A program made the translations under genes and the position numbers. A DNA stretch of 64,000 bases from Curtobacterium pusillum (GTDB taxonomy: Bacteria; Actinomycetota; Actinomycetes; Actinomycetales; Microbacteriaceae): contig NZ_VDZH01000003.1 of NCBI RefSeq assembly GCF_007673235.1, positions 531,168 through 595,167 of the forward strand, given 5' to 3'. Of the stretch, positions 10,407 through 17,778 are shown in pieces. Each line of letters opens with the position of its first letter. Positions within the stretch are counted from its first letter, which is position 1. A model generated the notes under the pieces. That model saw only the letters and a program-made list of their open reading frames with translations, was not told the DNA's origin and did no database searches.

Positions 10407-13064
10407 ATGGCTGACGACAACGAGAACGGCGCCGACGAGCAGCCCGAGATCGTCCACGGCGACAGCGGGGACATCGTCGTCTCCGGTGACCGCATCTCGC
10501 AGGTCGACCTGCAGCTCGAGATGCAGCGCTCGTACCTCGACTACGCGATGTCCGTCATCGTCGGTCGTGCCCTGCCGGAGGTCCGCGACGGGCTGAAGCC
10601 GGTGCACCGCCGCGTGATCTACGCGATGTTCGACGGCGGCTACCGCCCCGACCGGGCCTTCTCGAAGTGCTCCCGCGTCGTCGGCGACGTCATGGGGCAG
10701 TTCCACCCGCACGGTGACTCCGCGATCTACGACGCGCTCGTCCGCCTCGTGCAGCCGTGGTCGCTCCGCTACCCGCTCGCACTCGGCCAGGGCAACTTCG
10801 GTTCCCCGGGCAACGACGGCGCCGCGGCCCCGCGGTACACCGAGACCAAGATGGCGCCGCTCGCCATGGAGATGGTCCGGGACATCGACGAGGACACCGT
10901 CGACTTCCAGGACAACTACGACGGCCGCACGCAGGAGCCCGCGATCCTGCCGGCACGGTTCCCGAACCTGCTCGTCAACGGGTCCGTCGGCATCGCGGTC
11001 GGCATGGCCACGAACATCCCGCCGCACAACCTGCGCGAGGTCGCCGCCGGCGCGAAGTGGGCGCTCGAGCACCCCGACGCGACGCGCGAGGAGCTCCTCG
11101 GTGCGCTCATGCAGCGGATCAAGGGCCCGGACTTCCCGACCGGTGCGCAGATCCTCGGGACCAAGGGCATCCAGGACGCCTACCGCACGGGCCGTGGGTC
11201 GATCACGATGCGTGCGGTCGTCAACGTCGAGGAGATCCAGGGTCGTACCTGCCTCGTCGTCACCGAGCTGCCGTACCAGGTCAACCCGGACAACCTCGCG
11301 ATCCGCATCGCCGAGGGCGTCAAGGACGGCAAGCTCGCCGGCATCGCGGACATCCGTGACGAGACCTCCGGCCGCACGGGGCAGCGCCTCGTCATCGTCC
11401 TGAAGCGCGACGCCGTCGCGAAGGTCGTCCTCAACAACCTGTACAAGCACACGCAGCTGCAGGAGAACTTCGGCGCGAACATGCTCGCGATCGTCGACGG
11501 CGTGCCCCGCACCCTCGCGCTCGACGGGTTCATCTCGGCGTGGGTCGACCACCAGATCGACGTCATCGTCCGCCGCACGCAGTTCCGTCTGCGCGAGGCC
11601 GAGAAGCGCGCCCACATCCTCCGCGGGTACCTGGCCGCGCTCGACGCCCTCGACGAGGTCATCGCGCTCATCCGCCGGTCGCCCGACGTCGAAGAGGCCC
11701 GCACCGGCCTGATGGACCTGCTGTCCGTCGACGAGATCCAGGCGCGCGCGATCCTCGAGCTGCAGCTCCGTCGCCTCGCGGCCCTCGAGCGGCAGAAGAT
11801 CCACGACGAGGCCGAGGAACTCGAGCGCAAGATCGCCGACTTCCAGGACATCCTCGGGTCCGAGACCCGGCAGCGCACGATCATCGGCGAGGAGCTCGAC
11901 GAGATCGTGGAGCGCTTCGGCGACGACCGCCGCAGCGAGATCCTGCTCGGCTTCGACGGCGACATGTCCATCGAGGACCTCATCCCCGAAGAGGAGATGG
12001 TCGTCACCCTCACCCGCGGCGGCTACGTCAAGCGCACGCGGAGCGACAACTACCGCTCGCAGCACCGCGGTGGCCGCGGGGTCAAGGGTGCGCAGCTGCG
12101 CGCCGACGACATCGTCGAGCACTTCTTCGTCACGACGACGCACCACTGGCTCCTGTTCCTCACCGACCAGGGCCGGGTCTACCGTGCCAAGGCGTACGAA
12201 CTGCAGGAAGCCAGCCGCGACGCCAAGGGCCAGCACGTGGCGAACCTGCTCGCGCTCCAGCCGGACGAGAAGATCCAGCAGGTGCTCGACATCCGCGACT
12301 ACGAGGCCGCGCAGTACCTCGTGCTCGCCACCGAGCACGGCCTCGTGAAGAAGACGGCGCTGACCGAGTACGACACCAACCGCACCGGTGGCATCATCGC
12401 CATCAACCTGCGTGACGGTGACACCCTCGTGCAGGCGCTCCTCGTCGACGAGCACGACGACCTGCTCCTCGTCTCGAAGCACGGCATGTCGCTGCGCTTC
12501 ACCGCGACGAACGACACGCTGCGCCCCATGGGTCGATCGACCTCCGGCGTGAAGGGCATGTCCTTCCGCGACGGCGACGCGCTCCTCGCAGCGCGGGTCG
12601 TGTCCGACGACGGCTACGTGTGGGTCATGACGGAGGGCGGCTACGCCAAGCGCACCTCGGTCGACCAGTACCGCGTGCAGGGCCGTGGCGGACTCGGCAT
12701 CAAGGTGGCCAAGCTGGCAGCCGATCGAGGTGACCTTGTGGGTGCTCTCATCGTGGGCGAGGACGACGAGGTGCTCGTCGTGCTGCAATCGGGCAAGGTG
12801 GTAAGGTCTGCCGTGTCCGAGGTGCCCGCCAAGGGCCGCGACACGATGGGTGTGGTCTTCGCGAGGTTCGCGGAGAACGACCGGATCATCGCGGTGGCCC
12901 GGAACACAGAGCGGAACCTGGACGACCAGGACGACGCCGAGATCGAGCCTGCGGGCCCGGTGGAGACGGTGAGCCCTGCTGAAGCAGCGCCGGAATCCAC
13001 TGATCCCATCGACACCGAGCCTGGCGACGACCAGGCCGGAGAGGACCAGTCAAGCAATGAGTAG
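10407..13064 (+). CDS. gyrA: DNA gyrase subunit A
   Basis: GyrA cuts and rejoins DNA in the gyrase reaction. It is 885 aa from ATG at 10407, preceded by AAAGGGAACGAAG. The breakage-reunion domain has the catalytic tyrosine in [11 protein letters not shown] (Tyr144). The quinolone-resistance-determining region reads [14 protein letters not shown], with Ser105 and Asp109 in the positions that are usually wild type, so no target-site resistance is indicated. The C-terminal beta-pinwheel repeats include the GyrA box [11 protein letters not shown]. The last 50 residues form an acidic, Glu/Pro/Asp-rich tail. The stop overlaps the following gene by eight bases. Confidence 0.98.
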   Translation: MADDNENGADEQPEIVHGDSGDIVVSGDRISQVDLQLEMQRSYLDYAMSVIVGRALPEVRDGLKPVHRRVIYAMFDGGYRPDRAFSKCSRVVGDVMGQFHPHGDSAIYDALVRLVQPWSLRYPLALGQGNFGSPGNDGAAAPRYTETKMAPLAMEMVRDIDEDTVDFQDNYDGRTQEPAILPARFPNLLVNGSVGIAVGMATNIPPHNLREVAAGAKWALEHPDATREELLGALMQRIKGPDFPTGAQILGTKGIQDAYRTGRGSITMRAVVNVEEIQGRTCLVVTELPYQVNPDNLAIRIAEGVKDGKLAGIADIRDETSGRTGQRLVIVLKRDAVAKVVLNNLYKHTQLQENFGANMLAIVDGVPRTLALDGFISAWVDHQIDVIVRRTQFRLREAEKRAHILRGYLAALDALDEVIALIRRSPDVEEARTGLMDLLSVDEIQARAILELQLRRLAALERQKIHDEAEELERKIADFQDILGSETRQRTIIGEELDEIVERFGDDRRSEILLGFDGDMSIEDLIPEEEMVVTLTRGGYVKRTRSDNYRSQHRGGRGVKGAQLRADDIVEHFFVTTTHHWLLFLTDQGRVYRAKAYELQEASRDAKGQHVANLLALQPDEKIQQVLDIRDYEAAQYLVLATEHGLVKKTALTEYDTNRTGGIIAINLRDGDTLVQALLVDEHDDLLLVSKHGMSLRFTATNDTLRPMGRSTSGVKGMSFRDGDALLAARVVSDDGYVWVMTEGGYAKRTSVDQYRVQGRGGLGIKVAKLAADRGDLVGALIVGEDDEVLVVLQSGKVVRSAVSEVPAKGRDTMGVVFARFAENDRIIAVARNTERNLDDQDDAEIEPAGPVETVSPAEAAPESTDPIDTEPGDDQAGEDQSSNE

Positions 13065-13464
13065 TGTCGCCGAGAAGCTCCAGAAGAAGGCGAAGCGTCC
13101 CGTCGGCACCCGCCAGGTGCGGTTGCGACTGGTCTACGTCGACTTCTGGTCGATGGTGAAGCTCAGCTTCCTCATCGCCCTGGCCGGGTCCATCGTGATC
13201 GTCGTCGCGACGGCGCTCGTCTGGGTCATCCTGAACCAGACCGGTGTCTTCGGGGAGATCGACTCGCTCCTGAAGGACGTCACCGGACAGAACAACTACT
13301 CGATCATGGACCAGTTCTCGCTGGGCCAGGTACTCGGGTTCTCCATCGTCGTGGGCATCCTCAACGTGGTCGTCGGCACCGTGCTCGGCGCAATCGTGAG
13401 CGTGCTCTACAACCTCAGTGTGCGGATCACCGGCGGCCTGCTCGTCGGCTTCACGAACAACTGA
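13057..13464 (+). CDS. DUF3566 transmembrane protein
   Basis: This 135-aa protein overlaps the end of gyrA by eight bases. It belongs to the DUF3566 family that sits directly after gyrA in many actinobacteria, including the Rv0007 position in mycobacteria. The N-terminus is basic and cytoplasmic ([20 protein letters not shown]), followed by [17 protein letters not shown], typical of the family. Two membrane helices are visible at about residues 36-60 and 100-123, with a polar stretch ([20 protein letters not shown]) between them. Its role is unknown; a link to cell envelope or division is possible from context only. Confidence 0.88.
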   Translation: MSSVAEKLQKKAKRPVGTRQVRLRLVYVDFWSMVKLSFLIALAGSIVIVVATALVWVILNQTGVFGEIDSLLKDVTGQNNYSIMDQFSLGQVLGFSIVVGILNVVVGTVLGAIVSVLYNLSVRITGGLLVGFTNN

Positions 13465-13540
13465 CACACCCGGCCCGGATGGGTCGACCGCCTCGATTTC
13501 GTTCTGCGGGATCGGTACGGTAGGCTTTCATCCGGTCTGA

Positions 13541-13617
13541 GGGGCTATAGCTCAGGCGGTTAGAGCGCTTCGCTGATAACGAAGAGGTCCAAGGTTCAAG
13601 TCCTTGTAGCCCCACCA
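13541..13617 (+). tRNA. tRNA-Ile (GAT anticodon)
   Basis: Acceptor arms GGGGCTA and TAGCCCC pair fully; the discriminator is A and the 3' CCA is encoded (13615-13617). The D-arm (GCTCAGGCGGTTAGAGC), the anticodon loop CTGATAA with GAT at 13575-13577 and the T-loop GGTTCAAGTCC are canonical. A plausible -10 (TAGGCT, 13521-13526) lies just upstream. An Ile-Ala tRNA pair after gyrA is a common actinobacterial arrangement. Confidence 0.97.
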
Positions 13618-13649
13618 TCTCCCACCGGCTCCAGTACGCTGGAGTCCTC

Positions 13650-13722
13650 GGGGCCTTAGCTCAGTTGGTAGAGCGCCTGCTTTGCAAGCAGGATGTCAGG
13701 AGTTCGATTCTCCTAGGCTCCA
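13650..13722 (+). tRNA. tRNA-Ala (TGC anticodon)
   Basis: Acceptor arms GGGGCCT and AGGCTCC pair with one G-U; the discriminator is A. CCA is not encoded, unlike in the neighbouring tRNA-Ile. The anticodon loop TTTGCAA carries TGC at 13683-13685, and the T-arm reads GGAGTTCGATTCTCC. It lies 32 bases after tRNA-Ile and is probably co-transcribed with it. Confidence 0.97.
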
Positions 13723-14190
13723 CTCCCTCAGGGTGAACGCTGTTCGCTCGTTCCTCGGCTCACCGGCCTTCGGCCGTCGTGTTCGTCGGCGCCTTCGGCG
13801 CGCCGCTCCGCGATGGGCGCCTCTCCGCAGCCGTTCCGGTGCGTGGGCCTTGCGTGGGCGCTTCGGTGCGTGGCGTGGGCGCGGGTCGTTTCGCGCGTGG
13901 GGTGCAGGAACGCTCGTGGGAGGCAGGAAGTTTCTGCCTCCTTTGCGCGGAACAACCTTCTATCTTGGCCGCGATGGGATGGAACGTGACCCCAAGGCGG
14001 ACTGGAGGCGCGGGGCGGTGCCGCCACGGGCCTCCAGTCCGTCACATGGTTGCGCCGTCACCCGCGCCGGTCGCCAGGTCGCACGAAGTGCCGCTCGGCT
14101 GGCCCACGGGCGGCAGATCCTGCTACCTCGGCGGACGTGCGTGGCGAGTCGTGCGACCTCGTGCCACCTCGTACGCCCCGACCGGAGACG
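13723..14190. other. Gene-free stretch after tRNA-Ala, rich in hairpins
   Basis: About 470 bases hold no convincing gene on either strand. The first half is low-complexity and GC-rich with repeated GCCTTCGGC and CGTGGGCG units. A hairpin GGAGGCAG/CTGCCTCC (13919-13926 with 13934-13941) followed by TTT could terminate the tRNA transcript. The second half contains a separate GGAGGC-family palindrome (13998-14041). Confidence 0.5.
13998..14041. repeat. GGAGGC-family palindrome
   Basis: Arms CGGACTGGAGGC (13998-14009) and GCCTCCAGTCCG (14030-14041) are perfect complements of 12 bases. A nested GGCGG/CCGCC hairpin (14014-14025) sits in the loop. Its left half, ACTGGAGGCGCGGGGCGG, is nearly identical to the element at 35491-35536. 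Confidence 0.7.
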
Positions 14191-14224
14191 ACGAAGGGCC
14201 CCGGCGGATGCCGGGGCCCTTCGT
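14191..14224 (-). terminator. Strong hairpin terminator
   Basis: A perfect 15-bp stem (14191-14205 with 14210-14224, ACGAAGGGCCCCGGC on the left) has a four-base loop, GGAT. It lies 14 bases beyond the stop of the minus-strand gene 14239-14811. The stem ends in TTCGT, without a long T-run, as is usual in high-GC actinobacteria. Confidence 0.8.
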
Positions 14225-14238
14225 ACGAACCGGGGAGG

Positions 14239-14811
14239 TCAGGCGGCAGGCTTCTCCGCCGTGTCAGCGTCGTCGGCGACCCACAGGTCGTCGTCGGCGC
14301 GCAGCGTCTGGTACGCGGCGTACGCGGCACCCGCGACGGCGACCACGCCGACGACGATGAGCGCGACACCGCCGAAGCCGATGCCCTTCTTCTGGTGCGG
14401 CACGTACTTCTCCGCAGCCTTCTTGGCCTTCTTGCCCTTCTTCTGGGCGTTCTTCACGATCTTCTTGACGCGCGGGTCCTTCGCGAGGTCGCCCACGCTC
14501 AAGACCGAGCCCGCCGTCGCGACCAGGCCGGGGACGACCTCGGACTGGAAACGGTGGGATGCGTTCTGTGCTGCGCTCGTCGCGGCGTGCACACCCGTGG
14601 CGACAGCCGGCCGGATGCCGTTGTCGATCGCGTTCTGCACCCGCGGTGCGATGTCCTTGCGTGCGGCATCGGCCGCATTGGAACGCGCTTCCGCCAGGAT
14701 CGCGTTCGCGTGCTCGAGGACCTTGCGCTGCTCGCCGAGGAGCGAGGCGGTCTGGCCCTTGAGCTTCTTGATCTGCTTCCGACGCTTGCGCGGGATCTCG
14801 ATCGTCGTCAT
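14239..14811 (-). CDS. Basic single-pass membrane protein, function unknown
   Basis: I do not recognise a named family. The 190-aa protein starts at ATG 14811, chosen for GGAGGTACCAG just before it. The first 20 residues are strongly basic (MTTIEIPRKRRKQIKKLKGQ). A long helical, Ala-rich region (about 25-100) follows, then a Lys-rich patch (KKIVKNAQKKGKKAKKAAEK). A single membrane helix at about 145-168 (GFGGVALIVVGVVAVAGAAYAAY) and a short acidic tail complete it. It is convergent with the tRNA genes and divergent from the cyclophilin gene. The basic regions could contact nucleic acid or acidic lipids, but this is speculation. Confidence 0.8.
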   Translation of the reverse strand: MTTIEIPRKRRKQIKKLKGQTASLLGEQRKVLEHANAILAEARSNAADAARKDIAPRVQNAIDNGIRPAVATGVHAATSAAQNASHRFQSEVVPGLVATAGSVLSVGDLAKDPRVKKIVKNAQKKGKKAKKAAEKYVPHQKKGIGFGGVALIVVGVVAVAGAAYAAYQTLRADDDLWVADDADTAEKPAA

Positions 14812-14928
14812 CTGGTACCTCCATCGGATCGGCGTGGGTCCCATCCTGCCACCCGACTCCCTGACAGGTCACGGAGCCTCACCTGTGGGATCCGTCTGAC
14901 CTTCAGCAGTACATGCGAGAATCGGAAC

Positions 14929-15468
14929 ATGTCTCTGCACACCGCTGTCGCAACGATCCACACGAACAAGGGCGACATCCGCGTCAACCTGTTCGGCAAC
15001 CACGCTCCGAAGACCGTCAAGAACTTCGTCGACCTCGCGACGGGCAAGCAGGAGTGGACGCACCCGGGCACCGGCAAGGTGTCCACCGACAAGCTCTACG
15101 ACGGTGTTGTCTTCCACCGCATCATCAAGGACTTCATGATCCAGGGCGGCGACCCGCTCGGTCAGGGCATCGGCGGCCCGGGCTACCGCTTCGACGACGA
15201 GATCTCCCCGGAGCTCACCTTCCAGAACCCGTACATCTTCGCGATGGCGAACGCCGGCATCCAGGGCGGCCGCGGCACGAACGGGTCGCAGTTCTTCATC
15301 ACCACGGTGGCGACCCCCTGGCTGCAGGGCAAGCACACCATCTTCGGCGAGGTCGCGGACGACGAGTCGCGTGCGGTCGTCGACGCGATCGAGGGCGTGC
15401 CCACGGACGGCCGTGACAAGCCGCTCGAGGACGTCGTCATCCAGAGCATCGACGTCGAGGACGTCTGA
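14929..15468 (+). CDS. ppiA: Cyclophilin-type peptidyl-prolyl cis-trans isomerase
   Basis: The enzyme catalyses cis-trans isomerisation of peptidyl-prolyl bonds during folding. It is 179 aa, without a signal peptide, so cytoplasmic. The cyclophilin core is clear: FHRIIKDFMIQGGDPLGQG carries the catalytic Arg and Gln/Phe residues, NGSQFFITT forms the substrate pocket, and the LQGKHTIFGEV region carries the usual His. The ATG at 14929 is followed by SLHTAVATIHTNKGDIRV. A cyclophilin gene in this position next to a rhomboid gene and crgA is also seen near mycobacterial origins (Rv0009-Rv0011c). Confidence 0.95.
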   Translation: MSLHTAVATIHTNKGDIRVNLFGNHAPKTVKNFVDLATGKQEWTHPGTGKVSTDKLYDGVVFHRIIKDFMIQGGDPLGQGIGGPGYRFDDEISPELTFQNPYIFAMANAGIQGGRGTNGSQFFITTVATPWLQGKHTIFGEVADDESRAVVDAIEGVPTDGRDKPLEDVVIQSIDVEDV

Positions 15469-15476
15469 GCCACCAC

Positions 15477-16346
15477 GTGAGCGATCCGGCGTACAACTCG
15501 AACAACACCTGCTACCGGCACCCCGACCGGCAGAGCTTCGTGCTCTGCCAGCGGTGTGGGCGCACGATCTGCCCTGAGTGCCAGACGCCGGCGGCGGTCG
15601 GGGTGCACTGCCCGGAGTGCGTGCGCGAGCAGCGCGCGCAGTTCGCCGCGAACCGTCGGGCGACCGGTCCCAGTGGGATGACGGTCGCCCGACGGCGCTT
15701 CGCCATGCTCGACCAGAAGGCGACGGTCGTGATCGTCGCCGTCTCGGTCGTCCTGTGGCTCCTCAACCAGGTCAGCGGCGGGTACGTCAACGCCTGGCTG
15801 AGCTACTACACGCCTCTCGTGGGCACGCAGCCGTGGCGTCTCGTCACCGGGCTGTTCGTGCACTCCTCGTTCTTCCACATCCTGTTCAACATGTGGGCCG
15901 TCTGGATCTTCGGACGGATGCTCGAGAACATCCTCGGGACCTGGCGCTTCTTGGCGTTGTACCTCCTGGCGGGACTCGGCGGGGACCTCGCGGTCTCGTT
16001 GCTGAGCCCGGGAACGCAGGTCGTCGGCGCCTCCGGTGCGATCTTCGGCCTGTTCGCCGCGTTCTTCGTCATCCAGCGCAGCCTCGGCTACAACGCCGTG
16101 CAGCTGCTCGTGATCATGGGGTTGAACCTCGTCGTCGGGTTCCTGCCCGGCACGGCGATCTCGTGGCAGGCGCACGTCGGTGGCATCGTCCTCGGCTTCA
16201 TCACCGGGTTCGTCTTCGCGAAGACCCGCAACGTCCGGCAGCGGGGCCTGCAGATCGGCCTACTCGTGGCCGAGGCGGTCGTGCTCGTCGCGGGCATCTA
16301 CGCGGTGTACGCGAGCCTCCAGGCCGGCATCGGGATCGGCATCTGA
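15477..16346 (+). CDS. Rhomboid-family intramembrane serine protease with N-terminal zinc finger
   Basis: The 289-aa protein starts with GTG, eight bases after the cyclophilin stop. The N-terminus carries a B-box-like zinc ribbon: CYRHP, CQRCGRTICPEC and HCPEC (residues 12-48). The rhomboid domain follows, with about six membrane helices. The catalytic dyad is visible as Ser186 in GASGAIFG and His233 in WQAHVGG; oxyanion-side residues His134 and Asn138 lie in FFHILFNMW. Rhomboids cleave membrane proteins within the bilayer; the substrate is unknown. It lies directly before the intergenic DnaA-box cluster and convergent to crgA. Confidence 0.93.
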   Translation: MSDPAYNSNNTCYRHPDRQSFVLCQRCGRTICPECQTPAAVGVHCPECVREQRAQFAANRRATGPSGMTVARRRFAMLDQKATVVIVAVSVVLWLLNQVSGGYVNAWLSYYTPLVGTQPWRLVTGLFVHSSFFHILFNMWAVWIFGRMLENILGTWRFLALYLLAGLGGDLAVSLLSPGTQVVGASGAIFGLFAAFFVIQRSLGYNAVQLLVIMGLNLVVGFLPGTAISWQAHVGGIVLGFITGFVFAKTRNVRQRGLQIGLLVAEAVVLVAGIYAVYASLQAGIGIGI

Positions 16347-16356
16347 CGCACCCACT

Positions 16357-16390
16357 CGAAGGCCCCGTCGCACGCGCGACGGGGCCTTCG
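16357..16390 (+). terminator. Hairpin terminator after rhomboid gene
   Basis: A perfect 15-bp stem (CGAAGGCCCCGTCGC at 16357-16371 with 16376-16390) and loop ACGC begin 11 bases after the rhomboid stop. The right arm ends in CCTTCG followed by TCGTT. Confidence 0.85.
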
Positions 16391-16481
16391 TCGTTGCGGG
16401 ACGCGGCGGGTGTCGTGCGGGACGCACCAGGCCCGACGCACGCCGTGCTGCCGGATCGGTTTCCACACGTGCACGACCGAG

Positions 16482-16652
16482 TTATCCACAGCTGTGGACA
16501 AAGCGGTGAGTTACACGCGTGTGATTATCCCCACTGTGGACTCCGCTGTGGATAACTCCGGGGTCAGGGTGTGGAGAGTGATGTGGAGAGTGTGGAGAAC
16601 GGCGCTCGGGTTGGGGAGAACGCTGACGCAGTGGCCGGGTGGGTGTGGAGAA
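16482..16652. promoter_or_regulatory. Intergenic cluster of DnaA-box-like sites
   Basis: The rhomboid-crgA gap (16347-16732) has no gene but holds a dense box cluster. Exact DnaA boxes are TTATCCACA (16482-16490), TGTGGACAA (16493-16501) and TGTGGATAA (16547-16555). One-mismatch or weaker sites are TTATCCCCA (16525-16533), TGTGGACTC (16535-16543), TGTGGAGAG (16570-16578 and 16582-16590) and TGTGGAGAA (16591-16599 and 16644-16652). The density rivals that of the dnaA-dnaN gap, about 12 kb away. DnaA titration or a transcriptional role is inferred from the boxes only. Confidence 0.7.
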
Positions 16653-16673
16653 CGGGCCACCGGCTGCAACGAC

Positions 16674-16710
16674 GACGCCCGCCGCACCTCTGGGGGGTGC
16701 GACGGGCGTC
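16674..16710 (-). terminator. Hairpin terminator after crgA
   Basis: A 15-bp stem with one mismatch (16674-16688 with 16696-16710, GACGCCCGCCGCACC on the left) begins 22 bases beyond the crgA stop codon on the minus strand. Confidence 0.7.
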
Positions 16711-16732
16711 AGGGAAGCAGGTGGCCGGGGTG

Positions 16733-16987
16733 TCAGCGCCAGCGCGTGGTCATGAGGAAGCCGACGAACATGATGCCGAAGCCGATCAGGATGTTCCACG
16801 ACCCGAGAGACGGAACCGGAAGGGTCGTGTTCGAGATGTAGAAGACGATCACCCAGGCGAGCCCGATGAGCATGAAGCCGAACATGACCGGCTTGAACCA
16901 GACGGGGTTCGGCTGGTCCCCCGCTGTGTCGACCGAGTCGGCTCGGGTCCTCCGGGCGGGCTTGGTGCGGTCCTTGTCCTTGGCCAT
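16733..16987 (-). CDS. crgA: Cell division protein CrgA
   Basis: CrgA is a small actinobacterial membrane protein that helps assemble the septum, interacting with FtsZ, FtsI/FtsQ-type and Wag31/CwsA partners in studied relatives. The 84-aa protein has a charged N-terminus (MAKDKDRTKPARRTRADSVD), the family segment NPVWFKPVMFGFMLIGLAWV and two membrane helices at about 33-51 and 63-80. It ends in the typical GFLMTTRWR. It is divergent from trpG with an 82-base gap. The crgA-trpG-pknB order matches Rv0011c-Rv0013-Rv0014c. Confidence 0.95.
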   Translation of the reverse strand: MAKDKDRTKPARRTRADSVDTAGDQPNPVWFKPVMFGFMLIGLAWVIVFYISNTTLPVPSLGSWNILIGFGIMFVGFLMTTRWR

Positions 16988-17069
16988 GGCCGGTATCCTA
17001 CCGTGACCACGTGTGTGGGAGGACTCTCAGCCCGCTGCACACATCCCCCACGAGTACGGTGAACCGACC

Positions 17070-17714
17070 ATGACCAAGATCCTCGTCGTCGACAACTACG
17101 ACAGCTTCGTCTACACGCTGAACGGCTACGTGCAGCAGCTCGGTGCGGAGACCGACGTGGTGCGGAACGACGCGTTCCCCGCGTCCGAGATCGCCGACCG
17201 CATCGCGGACTACGACGGCGTGCTCCTGTCACCCGGCCCCGGCACCCCGGCCGACGCCGGCGTGTCCATCGCGACCGTGCACGCCGCGATGGAGGCGGAC
17301 AAGCCGCTCCTCGGGGTATGCCTCGGTCACCAGGCGATCGCCGAAGCGCTCGGCGCCACCGTGACGCACGCCGAGGAGCTCATGCACGGCAAGACGTCGC
17401 AGGTCGACCACGACGACAGTGCGCTGTTCGCCGGCGTCCCGCACCCGTTCACCGCCACGCGCTACCACTCGCTCGCGATCGTCGACGGGACCGTTCCCGA
17501 AGAACTCACCGTCACGGCCCGGACCGGCGGCGGAGTCATCATGGGCGTCCAGCACCGTGAGCACCCCGTGTACGGCGTGCAGTTCCACCCCGAGTCGGTG
17601 CTCACCGAGGGTGGGTACCGGATGGTCGGGAACTGGCTGGAGACCACCGGCCTGGCGGGCGCGGCCGACCGAGCTGCCGGACTGAACCCGCTCATCGCGG
17701 CGCACCGCGCCTGA
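17070..17714 (+). CDS. trpG: Anthranilate/aminodeoxychorismate synthase glutamine amidotransferase
   Basis: This class I glutamine amidotransferase supplies ammonia to a chorismate-using partner (TrpE for tryptophan, PabB for folate). The 214-aa protein has the catalytic triad: Cys84 in LLGVCLGHQA, His173 and Glu175 in GVQFHPESV. The N-terminus ILVVDNYDSFVYTLNGYV and LLSPGPGTPADAG are typical. ATG 17070 is chosen over the in-frame upstream ATG at 17013, whose extension has no family similarity. No trpE or pabB lies nearby, so the partner is unclear; pabA is an equally valid name. Confidence 0.93.
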   Translation: MTKILVVDNYDSFVYTLNGYVQQLGAETDVVRNDAFPASEIADRIADYDGVLLSPGPGTPADAGVSIATVHAAMEADKPLLGVCLGHQAIAEALGATVTHAEELMHGKTSQVDHDDSALFAGVPHPFTATRYHSLAIVDGTVPEELTVTARTGGGVIMGVQHREHPVYGVQFHPESVLTEGGYRMVGNWLETTGLAGAADRAAGLNPLIAAHRA

Positions 17715-17766
17715 CGGGCGTCCGGCCTGGAGGCACGGGTCGGCCCCGACGGACAGCCTCCGTCAG
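17711..17766. repeat. GGAGGC-family repeat acting as terminator between trpG and pknB
   Basis: Three nested arms are visible: CTGACGG/CCGTCAG (17711-17717 with 17760-17766), GGAGGC/GCCTCC (17729-17734 with 17756-17761) and GTCGG/CCGAC (17739-17750). The 13-mer CCTGGAGGCACGG (17726-17738) is exact. The element sits between two convergent genes and overlaps the trpG stop, so it may terminate both. Confidence 0.6.
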
Positions 17767-17778
17767 GACGCGGTCAGT

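Noticed and set aside
10707..10748. Possible fluoroquinolone-resistance substitutions in gyrA
   Set aside because: Ser105 and Asp109 (equivalent to the usual 83/87 positions) are the wild-type residues.
13998..14041. Possible CRISPR or integron-like repeat unit
   Set aside because: Copies are single, widely spaced and lack regular spacers or cas genes, so a dispersed palindromic repeat family fits better.
13682..14899. Plus-strand frame of about 400 codons starting inside tRNA-Ala
   Set aside because: It runs through the tRNA, a palindrome and a terminator, and is antisense to the 190-aa membrane protein, which has a good ribosome-binding site and a clear membrane helix.
17070..17714. trpG as part of a tryptophan operon
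   Set aside because: No trpE, trpD or other trp gene is nearby. The gene is in the conserved crgA-trpG-pknB neighbourhood, so it may serve folate synthesis instead.
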